A stretch of DNA of 64,000 bases from Xenopus tropicalis (GCF_000004195.4 NC_030684.2:105229929-105293928); one strand, 5' to 3'; shown: positions 9,290 through 20,854, numbered from the stretch's first letter. Numbers and translations: made by a program. Notes: generated by a model from the letters alone, not told the origin.

Positions 9290-10541
9290 CCGTGACCTCT
9301 GATATTATTTGTTTAAGCTCAGGGCCAAAGAGTTGTGATCCGCTGAATTTAAGCGATGTAAGCCTGTTTTTGGAGGCTGTGTCGCCAGACCATTGGCGTA
9401 GCCAAAGGGCTCTGCGAGCGGTGACAGATGCCGCTGAGGCCCTGGCAGATAGTTTTGCCGTCTCCATGGCTGCTTCACCTAGGAAGGCTAGGGCGGACTT
9501 GATCTTTTCTAGTTCTGTTGCGAATTGGTCTGGGTCAGTAGGGGGGTGTCTTTGTAATTCTTGACACCAGTATTTGGCTGTTCTGGCTACCGTAGTGGAA
9601 GCCGCTGCTGGCCTTAATATGGCTGTGGTATTCTGAAAATCCCTCTTTAGAGCGGCGTCTATTTTTTTGTCCATTGGGTCCTTAAGGTAGCCTGCGTCCT
9701 CAGCGGGCAGGGTGGTGTTGCGTGCCAATCTGACGATGGGTGGATCTACCTTTGGAACTTTTTCCCAATGTTTGTATTCGTCTGGAATAGGGTATGTGGA
9801 AAAAAATTTGTGTGTGAGATTAGACTTCCTATCTGGTTGGTGCCATTCTGACTCGACATAACTGGTAATAGATTTGCACACTGGAAAGGTTCTTGCTTTC
9901 TTGGAAGTGTTACCTAACACCTTATCTGCTTTTGATATGGCTATTTGCTCTTCTTTAATCTCCAAAGTGGAGAAGATGTCTCTCAATATGCTTTTAACCT
10001 CTTCCGGCTGCTTAGATGTGTCATCTGAGTCACTAGACTGCCCTTCGGACGAGAATTCCTCGTCTGAATCTATGATACTTAGCTCCTCAGAAGAAAGGTA
10101 AGATTGGGAGTCAGAATCTTGCTGAGGTGTAGGTGAAGGTGATCGTTTACGTCTTGTGGTAGGAGAAGGGGAGCTTTTACGCTTCCTCTTACCATGTTGC
10201 GGTAGTGATGGGGCAGATAATGCCTGCTGGACAGATGTATGGACTGTGGATTGGATCCATGACATGAGCTGTGAGAGGTCAGATGTTGGTAAAGGTGTTG
10301 CTGCATTAGTAACTGTGGATGGGTCTAGTGACTGGGACTGACCTTCCTGAGTGGCATGGACCAAGGCTGTGGTTAACTGTGTTGGTTCAGAGATACTCTC
10401 TTTATGAGGAGAGGGAGAATGGCCCCTGGGTTTGGGAGCCGTTTTGACCTGTTTCTTTAATTTTGCTTTCATTCTCTTAGGTCTGTCTGGGAGATCTATC
10501 TCCTCAATCAGGGACAGTAGATCGTCATCAGGTGCAGACAT
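9258..10541 (-). CDS. DIRS Gag-like protein
   Basis: This intact frame of 427 codons starts with ATG at 10541. The N-terminal part is charged and low in complexity: an acidic start (MSAPDDDLLSLIEEIDLPD), a lysine-rich stretch, then serine/proline and serine/glutamate runs, including KRKRKSSPSP, a possible nuclear signal. The C-terminal third is the recognisable part, with TARRALWLRQWSGD and FGPELKQIISEVTGGKG, typical of DIRS Gag proteins. It overlaps the RT frame by 32 bp. The presumed role is packaging element RNA into a particle. Confidence 0.85.
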   Translation of the reverse strand: MSAPDDDLLSLIEEIDLPDRPKRMKAKLKKQVKTAPKPRGHSPSPHKESISEPTQLTTALVHATQEGQSQSLDPSTVTNAATPLPTSDLSQLMSWIQSTVHTSVQQALSAPSLPQHGKRKRKSSPSPTTRRKRSPSPTPQQDSDSQSYLSSEELSIIDSDEEFSSEGQSSDSDDTSKQPEEVKSILRDIFSTLEIKEEQIAISKADKVLGNTSKKARTFPVCKSITSYVESEWHQPDRKSNLTHKFFSTYPIPDEYKHWEKVPKVDPPIVRLARNTTLPAEDAGYLKDPMDKKIDAALKRDFQNTTAILRPAAASTTVARTAKYWCQELQRHPPTDPDQFATELEKIKSALAFLGEAAMETAKLSARASAASVTARRALWLRQWSGDTASKNRLTSLKFSGSQLFGPELKQIISEVTGGKGAFLPHG

Positions 10542-11391
10542 TATAAGATCTGTTTCCTTATTTTGATTATTGACTTATTGCGTGTCGTGTATATGTAGTC
10601 GTAGACTAACCTTAGTCCAAGGTAGTTGTGCTGTCCTGTGCTCTTTTGCTCTGTGCGTGCAGTAATAGGAGACACTCAGTAAAGGCACTGTTGCTGATAC
10701 CGTTTGCCAGCGCTACGGTAGCACTCGTGTGCAGGCGCCTAGCGTTGCGCCGTCGGACGCCGGATGTAGAGGCGCTCAGTAATGATAGCGCATGATTGAC
10801 GTCATTGAGCGACGTAGGGCACTGCAGTACGCGCCCAAATTGAGCGCGAGATCGGCGGCAATGTAGGCGTGTCTAGCTAGACTGAACCCGGAAGTCAGTC
10901 GAGCGTCAGTAGTGGCGGTATCGCCAGTTTTTTTTGCAGGTTGTCTGGGCTCAACCATGGCATGCCTGGGAGCACACTAGGAGGTTATTTATTCCTGGGG
11001 TGCCTGGGCTCAAACACGGCAATGTCCGGGAGCGCGCAGGGTCCGCTTGGAAGGAGCGCTCACCAGGGGCTCTACTTGGCTGTGCTGTTAGATCTAAGCG
11101 ATCGTAGCACATAGGGAGCACTCACAAGGGGCTCAAACCACGAGATATAGGTTTACCAGCGGGAGCACACACGGGAAGGGGGGCTCTACCGACCGGGGTG
11201 ACTTACCATGTTAGTTATTGAAGTTATAACAAGGGAAGAATAATCAAATAATAAAAATAATAGCTGCTGAATACTGCGAGTCCTAAGTAAGGGAAAATAA
11301 TAAAATAATCAGGAAGATGAGAAGAAAAAAATAAAAAATAAAAAAGTGTCTAGAGAGAGGAGAAAAGCTGCCTCCAAGGTAGGACAAACTG
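10542..11391 (-). promoter_or_regulatory. DIRS 5' leader, CpG-rich, with a CRE-like palindrome
   Basis: This region lies between the ITR and Gag. Bases about 10690-10920 are rich in CpG against an AT-rich background. They contain TGACGTCA at 10797-10804, a perfect cyclic-AMP response element octamer. From about 10950 to 11190 a degenerate unit around gggagcncncacnnggggctc recurs several times. The region probably holds leader and promoter functions; that role is inferred from position and composition only. Confidence 0.5.
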
Positions 11392-11520
11392 AAAAAACTG
11401 GAGGAAGAGGTGGAGCCACAACGGATAAAGAGATTGGAGAAAGTTTATTCAGTTTGTCCTGCCTCCAAAGAGGATCAGCTTATCCCAGTCGTCCTGCACT
11501 GACAGGTAGGGCCGAATGAG
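11392..11520 (-). repeat. DIRS inverted terminal repeat (5' side of the element)
   Basis: It is the inverse of 5761-5873, plus an outer tail ending gccgaatgag that recurs inverted in the internal complementary region. Confidence 0.9.
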
Positions 11521-11892
11521 AATAATGGGGTTTTATAATAAAAGGCACTAAGTTTGGGTTTAGGTTACTGGACAATCTAAGTGCCTTTTAGCAAATCTAT
11601 TCCATTTATACAAAACATTTTTGAGGCATATAATGTTCATTACACGTAATGGGCATATACTTTCTCAAGTCAACCCAAATGCCCACAGTGAGCAGATATG
11701 CGAGGGAAGACAGGGTTTTTATATTGCTTTAGATATCAGGGCCCCAGCCTTCTTACATTATTTACATATATACTTCAGCTTTGTTGCTTGATAACCCCTC
11801 AGTTTTCCTTCCTTCCTATGCAAGGGGTTGTAGTTCTGCAACATGTTGAAAAGCCTTATCCCTCTACAAAAAAGGATGCAGAGGCTACTCAC

Positions 11893-11993
11893 ATGTGGCT
11901 TCCATCACCTCAGGTCCCCTCCTGTTAAAAGATCTGGCAGCTGTAAACTGAATTACTGGCCCTCCTCTTCCTAGCATTGAGCCCAGCATATTC
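11893..11993 (-). CDS. tyro3: tyro3 exon: juxtamembrane segment
   Basis: This 101-bp exon reads NMLGSMLGRGGPVIQF then TAARSFNRRGPEVMEAT. Human TYRO3 has QAFDSVMARGEPAVHF then RAARSFNRERPERIEAT at this place. The acceptor is TCTCCAAG before GAATATG and the donor is CCACAT before GTGAGT. Phase 2 enters (glycine of RFG) and phase 1 leaves. The segment links the membrane helix to the kinase and is less conserved than its neighbours at the N-terminal end. Confidence 0.9.
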
Positions 11994-13002
11994 CTTGGAG
12001 AAAAGAATAGAACAGTAATTGGCACATCAATCCAGTAATAATATTCACTCTTATTTTGAGACGGCAGAAAACTAGTTAGATATTACAGGACTCATGGGAA
12101 GTTTACAGAGCAACAATAACACATTCTGAAATAAAAATATGCATCAGGAGACCTGTTACAAAATACATTTGTCATTTCTTCCTGCGTCAGAAGAAAAATG
12201 TTTTCAGGCAAAGTGCTAGTGTTCAATACAGGGAACAAAGCAGAAGCCCATTCCCTGGATTATTTTGGGGAAAATAGCCCATATTTTGATAAGTGTGATA
12301 TACTTGTTGCTTAAATCAGACAGACCCTTCATAGTCACTGATAAGGAAGACAGTAACAGAAATACAATCTTGCTCTATTTAAGTAACCCATGGCAACCAA
12401 CTAGCAGTTCCTATTTACTGGCTTTTATAAAAATGAAAGGAAACATCTGATAAGTTGCTCTGGGTTAAACCAGGGTAAACATGCCCCTCTTACTACAAAA
12501 GCATCAGATAGTTAAAGGCGAATGAAAAGTAAAAACTAAGTAAGTTTTACCAGAAAGGTCTATGTAAATACAGCCATAAGCACTCATAGAAAAGCTGCAA
12601 TGATTCCTCTATCAAAAGAAACAAAGGATTTCTTGTCTATTGTTTTATAAACATGTTCTTAGGGTATGTGACTTCCTCTCTCAGAAAAATCCTTCATTCC
12701 TAGGGCCAGAGTCTGCGCAGTTCTCTCCTTTCTCCCCTCTCCTGCTCCCCCCTCCCATAAGAATAAAACTCACTCCCCCCACCCTTGGTGTGATCTGAGC
12801 TATAGGCTAACGGCTAAGCTGCAAGCAGAAAGCTATGAAGACCAAGCTAAATTGGCAGCTGCTATCTTAAACAAACAGAGAAAGCTTCTAGGGCTCTTTA
12901 CTCAGGTATGGTTTCTGCAGAATAAATATAGTGTTCTAGGTGGCATTAATGTGGCGAATATATTGGCAGTAAAATGCCAAAATGACTTTCCTTCTCCTTT
13001 AA

Positions 13003-13542
13003 AGAGGTTGTTCCCCTTTGAGATAACTTTTTGTGTGATGTAGAGCACGTGTCAAACACAAGGCCCACGTGCCGAATCCAGCCCTCCTGGCTGTTTTATG
13101 TAGCCAGTGGTGACTGTGCCTGACCGTGCAGCACCAATCGAGGAACAAAATAATATGCACCACGAACCCTGCAGGGCAGAATAAAAGCAGCCGCTCGGAG
13201 CGCCACTGGGACGCGATTAATGCACAAGGATTTTGTGTGATATGGTGTTTCAGGGTGAGGAAGGATTTATCCTTCTACTACTAAGTTTTTTTTTCTCTGT
13301 TCTCTGAACAGAGAAAAAGAGTAATAAAGTAACAATAACAATACAATCATCTCACAGAGCAAATGTTTTTTGGCTACTGGGGTCTGTGACCCCCATTTGA
13401 AAGCTGGAAAGTGTCAGAAGAAAGTTGGAAAGAGAGGAACAACTATATATAATAAGATGACTAATTACACAGTTACTTAGAATTGGCCATTATAGAACTA
13501 AAAGTTATATACTAAAAGTTAACTTAAAACTAAACAACCCCT
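13003..13542. mobile_element. TTAA-flanked MITE, T2-like, with internal foreign sequence
   Basis: It is bounded by TTAA at 12999-13002 and 13543-13546. The ends are AGAGGTTGTTCCCCTTTGAG and, inverted, AGGGGTTGTTTAGTTTTAAG. The left part is interrupted after about 13047 by sequence starting gtgtcaaacacaaggcccac, which looks like a different repeat. Confidence 0.6.
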
Positions 13543-13567
13543 TTAAAATTACACTGCCACACACTGA

Positions 13568-14355
13568 GGGCCCGATTCACTAAAGTCCGAAATAAGGAGT
13601 GCTATTTATAGAATGCGTTAAAAATCTTATCACTTCTTATTTTTCGCTCGATTCCCTAAAAGGACACTTGTCATAATTAAGAAGCGATGTTCTTGGCGTT
13701 ATTTATCTTACGATGACATATTTTATATGCGATAAGCGTTATAGGGGCCGATTCACTAAAGGTCAATAACGCTTATCGCATAGTTTTTTTCATTAAAAAG
13801 CATGCGATAATTAAGTACCGATTCATCAAAGTAATTTCGCATGTGTTAATCCGCATATCGCATGCACAAAAACACATTGTGTTAATTAGCGAATAGAAAT
13901 AGTACTAACGCATGATTCACAAACACATATGAAGCGTTAAACGTGCAAAATATCGTGTTAATCTGTGTGAATATTAACCCTACTTGGGGCAGGCGGTACT
14001 TAAAGAAAATTGCGGTTCGTGAGCTATTGGCAACACTACATGGAGTTTGCAGTAGTATTTTTTCAAGTATATGTTGGTCCTAGAGTGATGCATCCTCCAG
14101 TTTTCAGGGAAATGGTGGTTTTCAGAAAGTAATGGTTACGTGCGTAATATATTGCGTTCTGCGTAATATATCTTGTGCGCTGCGTAATATATTGCTTGAA
14201 AATATGTCATCGTAAGATAAATAACGCCAAGAACATCGCTTCTTAATTATGACAAGTGTCCTTTTAGAGAATTGAGCGAAAAATAAGAAGTGATAAGATT
14301 TTTAACGCATGCTATAAATAGCACTCCTTATTTCGGACTTTAGTGAATCGGGCCC
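13568..14355. mobile_element. 788-bp non-autonomous DNA transposon with ~150-bp inverted repeats
   Basis: Both ends read GGGCCCGATTCACTAAAGTC inward and stay paired for about 150 bp, through taagaagcgatgttcttggc. The flanking 3-bp direct repeat is TGA (13565-13567, 14356-14358). Inside are a second start-like sequence ggggccgattcactaaagg at 13744, a 16-bp inverted pair atgcgataagcgttat / ataacgcttatcgcat, and three copies of tgcgtaatatat near 14133-14190. It has no coding capacity. A 3-bp duplication points to PIF/Harbinger-like or CACTA-like mobilisation. Confidence 0.8.
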
Positions 14356-15545
14356 TGAATGTCCTTCAGTCATATTTGTAGTACACCCAGGGATCTTTGC
14401 TTTTGTGCAGTGTATGGTATAGCTTATATATGCCATCTTTACTAAGACCATTTTTGCATTTACATTACAAATCTTTATAAACTAGATATATGCTGTGATG
14501 TTAAGCATTTTGTCTGAAGTTTCCAGTACTCTTGAGTCTCTCGTTTACCAAATGCAGGTCACAGGTGAGAAAGGAGAGACGTTACGCTGTGTGCTTAGAG
14601 CTGGCAGTGAGCAGTAACAAATCTAAGACATCTTAGTTAAGGGCCAGAATACAATGCAAGAATGTCCTTTTCAATTGGTCTTTATCATTTATATTTGCCA
14701 ACTGCCTCTTTACAGCTTTCAGACTGGCCCAGTAGCCATAAAGCCAGGCCCAGATTTGTGGCGAGGCCACAAAGGCCGGGGCCTAGGGCGGCATAAATTT
14801 AGGGGCAGCATGTCACCCAGCCGCACTTAAAATTTCTCACATACGGAGCACTGGGGACAGGATTAGCACCGCAGAGTTTGGGGGTGGCCTCTGGGTGCAT
14901 TTAACAGAAATCCGGTGCTGCATAAAGCTATTTGCTCTACGAGGCTACAGTGTTATTGCTACTTGTTACTATAATCTTTATAGTTAGGCCCTGTCTTATT
15001 CATCTTCCAGTCTGTCATTGAAACCAATGCCTGGTTGTTAGAGTAAACTGGACCCTAGCAACCAGCTTAATGTGTCAAACTGAAGGTGCAGAACAAAAAC
15101 CTAAATGAATCATTAAACAGAATATGACTGTCTATGACTGTCTATATTTAAAGGTTAACTACCTCTTAAATATCATAGGCTTGTATAGAAACATCCATCA
15201 GAAATAGTGGCTTATCAATGTGTTAAAATCAAAATCCTAAACAAAAATTCATAAATGGGAGGAGATTAGGAAGGAATAAAAAAAGAAACACATCAATTAC
15301 AGCTGGTAAAACAAATATGAATTAAAGTTCTTAATAAGCAAGTGATTATAAACATGTTCACTGCAATAAGTTTCAAGAAAGATCTTCTGTCCTCCAATGG
15401 AGTCAGCTATATTAATGATATTGTGTCTATATCTTGCAGTCTGCCGTAGTGACAATGTTCCTATATTGATATGCTCTTTCAAATTTACACTGAGTTCAGA
15501 AAATCATATACTAATTAAAGGAAATGATGGATAACTTAAACCTAC

Positions 15546-15675
15546 CCAAAGCGTGTCTCTTTCCTTCCCTTCCTCAGGAATATAAGGGTCATTGCGACTA
15601 CTGTAACTAAGGCAGTGAGGATTCCCAAAACCATGGGAACCCAAGACATTCTGGTATGTGGGTGCCTTTGTTTGC
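15546..15675 (-). CDS. tyro3: tyro3 exon: transmembrane helix
   Basis: This 130-bp exon reads GKQRHPHTRMSW, then a hydrophobic run VPMVLGILTALVTVVAMTL followed by IFL and the basic stop-transfer RKGRKETRFG. Human TYRO3 has SWVPVVLGVLTALVT and LRKRRKETRFG here, which separates it from AXL and MERTK. The acceptor is a long T-run then TTCAG before GCAAAC. The donor is TTTGG before GTAGGT. It enters in phase 1 and leaves in phase 2. Confidence 0.95.
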
Positions 15676-16397
15676 CTGAAGAAAAAAAAAAAACATTTTC
15701 ACAGGTTTAAGCCCATGTTACACTGCACAATATAATCTTTACACTGTAGCTGGCATACAGGAATATTATCAGGGACAAACCAACCATTTCCCACTTTCCA
15801 TAATTTCTTTACAAGTGAAACACAGTACATTTATTAGAATCACTGGAAAGTAATGCAGGTGGGTGTATTAAAGGGAAACTTCATATTAATTTCCATGTAT
15901 CTGGTATTTAACATACTCTGCCAGTTTCCTATTGTACAGTATTTTGCCTTTTGCATTTCTTCCACACTTGAATCATATGTCAACAAATTGGCCTCTTCTG
16001 AAGTCACTAGGAATCACATGGAAATGCCAGAGTGGGAAATTTTCTAGCAAAAGTTGTTTCATGATTTCCATCGGTGGAAATGGAGGGCCATTTTAGGTGT
16101 TCTGATGCCGTGTTTTAAATCTGATGCACTCCTGCAGCTGATCCAGCTAGTTGGGACTACGACCTGGTTGGATAATGGCACTTTACTATAAAAAGCTATA
16201 ATACAATAGGCAAGGGACATTTTAATTACTGATTTGTTAGGCTCACTTCTGGGACCACTGCATTCTAATTTATATTTAAGAAAAATACATACAACGGATG
16301 GACATGAATATCCCTAAGTATTTAAACTGGCTATACCATAGTTCAGAGCAACAATCTGAAGATTTGCAAAAATATATTTCCCCATGATGGGCAATAT

Positions 16398-16630
16398 AAT
16401 GGCACAGTTAGTACCTTGCCTTAAATCTAACCAGAGCACTTTGGGTTGGTAAATTCTATGTGTCTGCGCGTGTTTCCTCCCACACTCTAAAAACACAGCG
16501 GCAGGCTAATTAGCTCCTGTTGAATCTGCCCATAGTGTGTGTGAATGTGATAGGAATCCTAGGCTACAAACTCCACTGGGGCAGGGACTGAATAATAAAC
16601 AACCTCTGGAAAGCTCTGAGTAGACCTGTC
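16398..16630 (+). repeat. L2/CORE-like dispersed repeat
   Basis: The stretch has the tetrapod repeat signature gtgtttcctcccacactcta, then a caggctaattagctcctg block, then ctccactggggcagggactg. A related tail occurs at 33284-33360. It is not coding. Confidence 0.5.
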
Positions 16631-17570
16631 TGTGCCATAAAAAGTTTAATAATTTTAATAACCTAATTACAGTATATCAGACTATCATTTATCATTATTA
16701 TTTATCATTGAAAAATCAAAGTGCAGTGAGAGAACTATAAATTGTATATAAACTAATATAAAAACTTTTGTTTTCCCGAGTGAGATTTATAAATCACCAC
16801 AGCTATTATTTGATTGCCTGTTGTGATATTTCATATTTTATTTACTGTACATCCCCAACCTAACAATTTTTTCTCTCTAGTATAACCAATGACTCATCCT
16901 GTTTATTTCTGATGAAGAGCATTACTCAGCACTGCCTGTCAGTTTGTCTTATTAAAGCGCCCCCCCCCCCCATACACACCCCACTGGTAGTACATGGACA
17001 AGTGTCTAAAGCTCCCACTTCACATACAATTATCGGGGTAAATATGACACAACCAGGAATTGATTAACCCCTAGAGAAGTCATTTGTACAGCAATAAATT
17101 AGGTTAATGGTTACACAGCAACAATAAATATATTAATTTCCCCCATACCCTTCTAGCAACAGAGCAGGTAGGGAAGGAGTGCTAGAGAGTTCATAGGGAC
17201 CCCAAGGAATTTAGACATCCATATATTATATATTATTTATAATATATAAATATAATTTATAATAAATATAACCCTCTGGTGTTGGGGTGAAGAGAGGAGG
17301 TAAACCATACTCAGTGACTATTCTTATATTCTTCATAAATGGGCTCTAAGGAGGAGGAAATAAGGAAGGAATCCCAGCAGTTCAATATTTTCCAACACAT
17401 CAATACTTTCCATGAACAGTTTCTTGACAGTAAGAAGATTTTCAAAGGTGTCAGTTCAAATGGACTGAGCAGTCGGACAGAATTCTGCTCTGTGGGATGG
17501 TAGTCCCCCCACTGTGCATTAACACCCATCCCAATCATTTATTCTCCAGACATCTTTAGCACTCTGTAAG

Positions 17571-17843
17571 AGTGATCTCCAACCAGTGGCTCGCAAGCAA
17601 CATGTTGCTCACCACTCCCTTTGATGTTACTCCCTGTGGCCTTAAAGTAGGTGCCCATTTTTAAATTTCTGGTTCGGAGGCAAATTTGGAGCACAGTTTT
17701 ACTCCAAGCAGAGCCTTCTGCAGGCCAGCAGTCCACAGCCTTTATTTGGCATCCCCAAAGAACTTTTTCATTTTTGTGTGGCTTCCCAACACTTTTTATA
17801 GCTGAGTGAGACTATGAGAAAAAAAAGTTGGGGATCCCTGCTG
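17571..17843. mobile_element. hAT-like MITE of the 'gatccccaacc' family, copy 1
   Basis: The ends are agtgatctccaaccagtggctc and, inverted, cagcagggatccccaac. The interior gcaacatgttgctcacc block is shared with copies at 22543, 31186 and 59623. The duplication is degraded here. Confidence 0.65.
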
Positions 17844-18608
17844 TAAAAGGTATCACAGCTTGATAAATCGGCCCCTAAGTTTCTCTTTCAAGCATCAAGA
17901 TGCTTGAATCCTACCAGTGAACCACATTCGAAAACCAAGGGTAATGTTATCTCCCTCCTTCCTATTTACTCATTCTTTGCAGATTTTGACAAAAACAGAC
18001 TAATTTAATAGTGTTCTACAAAACTCTTAAAAATGTTGATTTGTACAACAGGCGGTCAAAAAAAGGGTTAATCTTGCCTCACTGCAACCATTCCTCGGCA
18101 GACCACAGTTGTACCCTGCGGAGCAGATGCAATAAAACAGCGTGATCACATTATAGCACTAATTAAGGAGCTAATGCAGTCGGTGTGAGTAAACTGAACA
18201 CAGTTCAGAGCAGTCCTTATTAGGATGCTCAGGCAGATAGGATTCTATAAACACAAGGTCTCTGCTCTACATTCCCCTCGTGGCTTTGGCACACCGTAGG
18301 CTCATTCTTCTTCATCTGTTCCAAACAAGAGTAAGAAAATAAGTCTTAGGAGATTTATAGGATAAAAGGCAAGGTATTCTATTCTAATGGACGTCCTGTG
18401 ATATTGTTTGGGGAAGTGAGATATATATAATGAATAAATGTACCTCCTAATTTAAAACATTAGGATAATAAAAGGCACCAAAGAGTTCCATAACCATATA
18501 AAGGCAAGAGGCCGAAAGCTGAGTACTTTTACACAGGTGATTGAACTTCAAGATGACTTCTAATATCCTCATATTTTACATCAGGAGGTGCATTATTTAT
18601 TATAATCA

Positions 18609-18823
18609 GTGGCGTAACTATCTCTACAGCAGACCCCACGGTCATGGGGAACCCGGAGGAAAGGGTGGCCCGGACCGCGGGCCTGTTGTACCATAGTGCC
18701 CCCTTCCTGGCCCATCTCCTTCCTTTAAAATAGTGGCGCACTTGGGACCAGGAGGTTCTGCGCGAGAGGGCTGGAAGGGAGGTCCGGGGAGGAGGGAGTG
18801 GTTGCACAGGGCCCCGTCACTGT
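18609..18823. mobile_element. GC-rich hAT-like MITE starting cagtggcgtaac
   Basis: It starts CAGTGGCGTAAC and ends ccccgtCACTG inside AT-rich sequence. Related sequence seems to occur at about 46453-46630 and 57660-57900. No exact flanking repeat was found, so the class is inferred from the termini. Confidence 0.5.
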
Positions 18824-19690
18824 TAATTATAATATACAAGTTTCAGTGAGTCCGGTAACAGGAATTACATCACTAAGCACCAATTATAACTGATGACATC
18901 ACTAAGCACAGTTTATAAGGATAAGGATATTATTTACAGGATATATATATATGTATGTATGATCAAGAAGGGCATGTAAGGAGATTGTTTAAGAGACATA
19001 TAGAGATGAGGGGTGCTCTAGGCTGACTATGAGATGCATATCAATCTCCTACTCTGCATACATTTCCCTAAGAATAGAATCTGCAGGTGCATGTGTGAGG
19101 TCATTACAATAAGCTAATGCCAATACCAGTCATCCGCCAATTTGGGTATCGTGGAAGAAACAAGCCTTGCAGACAGCCAAGGAGTTATTTCTGGAAAGCT
19201 CGTCAGGCACAGCTTATACAATTTCCTAATTTAAAAAAATGCCAGCTTTGCCGGATGGAATTAACGGGCAAGAAATAATCAGCAAATGACAATCACAACT
19301 CATTTGTCTTAAGCTGAAAAATAATTAAACCATTAGTAGCTAGCTCAGTGGCTTTGCCTTGGTGTGTTTTTTCAGGAGACTGTCGCTTATCAAATCACAG
19401 CACAGTTAACCCCTCTGTTATCGGCTAAATAACTGCAAACAACAGTTTCAATCCTATTAAATAATGAAAAAATGCAAGTGTAAATAAAGGCCTTCTAAAA
19501 ATAGGCAATTAATCTGTAGGTGCTGTAAACCAATTACAGTACATGTCATAGAAAATATATAAATAGAACTATGAGCAAGAAGCCGTGCCTTTCTCGCAGC
19601 TTGTGTAACACCAGACAGGTCTACATTGCTGCGATAAATATCTAAATAAACTAAACAACTTGACCACACGACAATTCTTTTCAATGTACT

Positions 19691-20200
19691 GATATATAGT
19701 TATATAGTTACATAGGGTTGAAAAAAGACCATTGTCCATCAAGTTCAACCCATCCGAGTAAACCCAGCACACAACCTATACTAACCAATCTATACACTCA
19801 CATACATAAACTATATATATACAACCAGTAATACTAACTGTAGATATTAGTAACACAATAGCCTTGGATACTGTGCTTGTTCAAAAACTCATCCAGGCCC
19901 CTCTTAAAGGCATTAACAGAGTCTGCCATTACCACATCACTAGGAAGGGCATTCCCCAACCTCACTGCCCTCACCGTGAAAAACCACCTACGCTGCTTCA
20001 AATGGAAACTCCGTTCCTCTAATCTAAAGGGGGGGCCTCTGGTGCGCTGATTGTTTTTATGGGAAAAAAGAACATCCCCCAACTGCCTATAATCCCCTCT
20101 AATGTACTTGTACAGAGTAATCATGTCCCCTCGCAAGCGCCTCTTTTCCAGAGAAAACAACCCCAACCTCGACAGTCTAACCTCATAGCTTAAATCTTCC
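19691..20200 (-). mobile_element. CR1 LINE fragment (3' end)
   Basis: It matches the longer CR1 at 28631. The open stretch 19834-20166 encodes the reverse transcriptase C-terminal region (MGLFSLEKRRLRGDMITLYK, RWFFTVRAVRLGNALPSDVV). The 3' end is the tail atagttacatagggttgaaa. Similarity ends at aaatcttcc, 20200. Confidence 0.88.
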
Positions 20201-20709
20201 TCATATTTAGTATGTTAATAAACAGTATATCTATTCCCACACAGGGCAAATTGTTTTAAGCATTTTAGGAGTGAGGTTATGTCAGTCCAAGAGCACTTGT
20301 TCAGTGGCATAAAAAGAGCATGCCGTGCCCCCTATTACAAAAAAATCTTTGCATGCACAGCAGCCCCTACCCTGCCCTTTCTCTACTTGCCCATATCTCC
20401 CGCTCCCTGGCCGCTTGTGCAGGGTAGGTAAGAGGGTGGCTCCCACCCCCCGTCAACCTGGAAGTGGAGGAATGTGTTTAAAAAAAAATTACATTTCCAA
20501 AATATAGTGAACATAATGTAAAAAAAAAAATAATAATTATGAATTACTATATCTTGAGAAAATGTCCCTAATTAAGAGATGGTTGGTATTTTTTAATCCA
20601 ATTATCAGCTGTACGACTGAAGCAAAAAACAAAAAAAGAAATGGAAACACTACTTTCTCACTGATCAACTGCAGTGAATTCCTTAAACACTAGTATGCAT
20701 TTAACTTAC

Positions 20710-20854
20710 CAGCTTCCTCCTTTGATCCTGCCAGGAGAAACTCACTCCAAGGTCCACAACCAGCAGCATTGGCTATGCAAATCCTTATTGTTAGATCCTT
20801 CTCTGGGTTCCACTTGGTAAGATTGGCTTGGTTCTCCTGTACAAACAATTCACC
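20710..20854 (-). CDS. tyro3: tyro3 exon: FN3-2, second half
   Basis: This 145-bp exon reads GELFVQENQANLTKWNPEKD, then LTIRICIANAAGCGPWSEFL and LAGSKEEA. Human TYRO3 has RANLTGWDPQKDLIVRVCVSN and AVGCGPWSQPL. NLT is a glycosylation sequon. The acceptor is TTTACTTTCAG before GGTGAATTG, and the donor is GCTG before GTAAGT. Phase 0 enters, phase 1 leaves. A CR1 tail begins only 16 bp upstream of this exon. Confidence 0.94.

Larger units (their letters stand above)
5711..11520 (-). mobile_element. Complete DIRS-type tyrosine-recombinase retrotransposon
   Basis: The element is about 5.8 kb. Inverted terminal repeats lie at 5711-5873 and 11392-11520. An internal complementary region at 5970-6062 fuses the outer ends of both repeats, as expected for the circular intermediate of DIRS elements. 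The minus strand codes, in order, for Gag (9258-10541), reverse transcriptase, RNase H and a tyrosine recombinase (down to 6149). There is no obvious target duplication, as expected for recombinase-mediated integration. The outermost bases at both ends are GAG. This is DIRS by gene order and repeat structure; the exact subfamily is not assigned. Confidence 0.93.
4850..11892 (-). other. tyro3: tyro3 intron with a DIRS element
   Basis: This intron of about 7 kb lies between the juxtamembrane and first kinase exons. Positions 5711-11520 are a complete DIRS retrotransposon, coding strand sense to tyro3. The flanks (4850-5710 and 11521-11892) are AT-rich with A-runs at 5468-5479 and 5553-5568. I recognise no other element. 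Confidence 0.8.
11994..15545 (-). other. tyro3: tyro3 intron with two inverted-repeat elements
   Basis: It holds a TTAA-flanked element at 13003-13542 and a 788-bp element at 13568-14355. A fragment similar to other dispersed repeats (gcccagatttgtggcgaggc) occurs near 14750-14830. I recognise nothing else. Confidence 0.7.
15676..20709 (-). other. tyro3: tyro3 intron with dispersed repeats
   Basis: It contains an old L2-like 3' end near 16398-16630 (tttcctcccacactctaaaa, ctccactggggcagggac), a hAT-like MITE at 17571-17843, a GC-rich element at 18609-18823 and a CR1 fragment at 19691-20200. The rest is AT-rich. Confidence 0.7.

Noticed and set aside
19834..20166. 110-codon frame as a host gene
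   Set aside because: It is the CR1 reverse transcriptase C-terminus, matching the longer copy at 28776.
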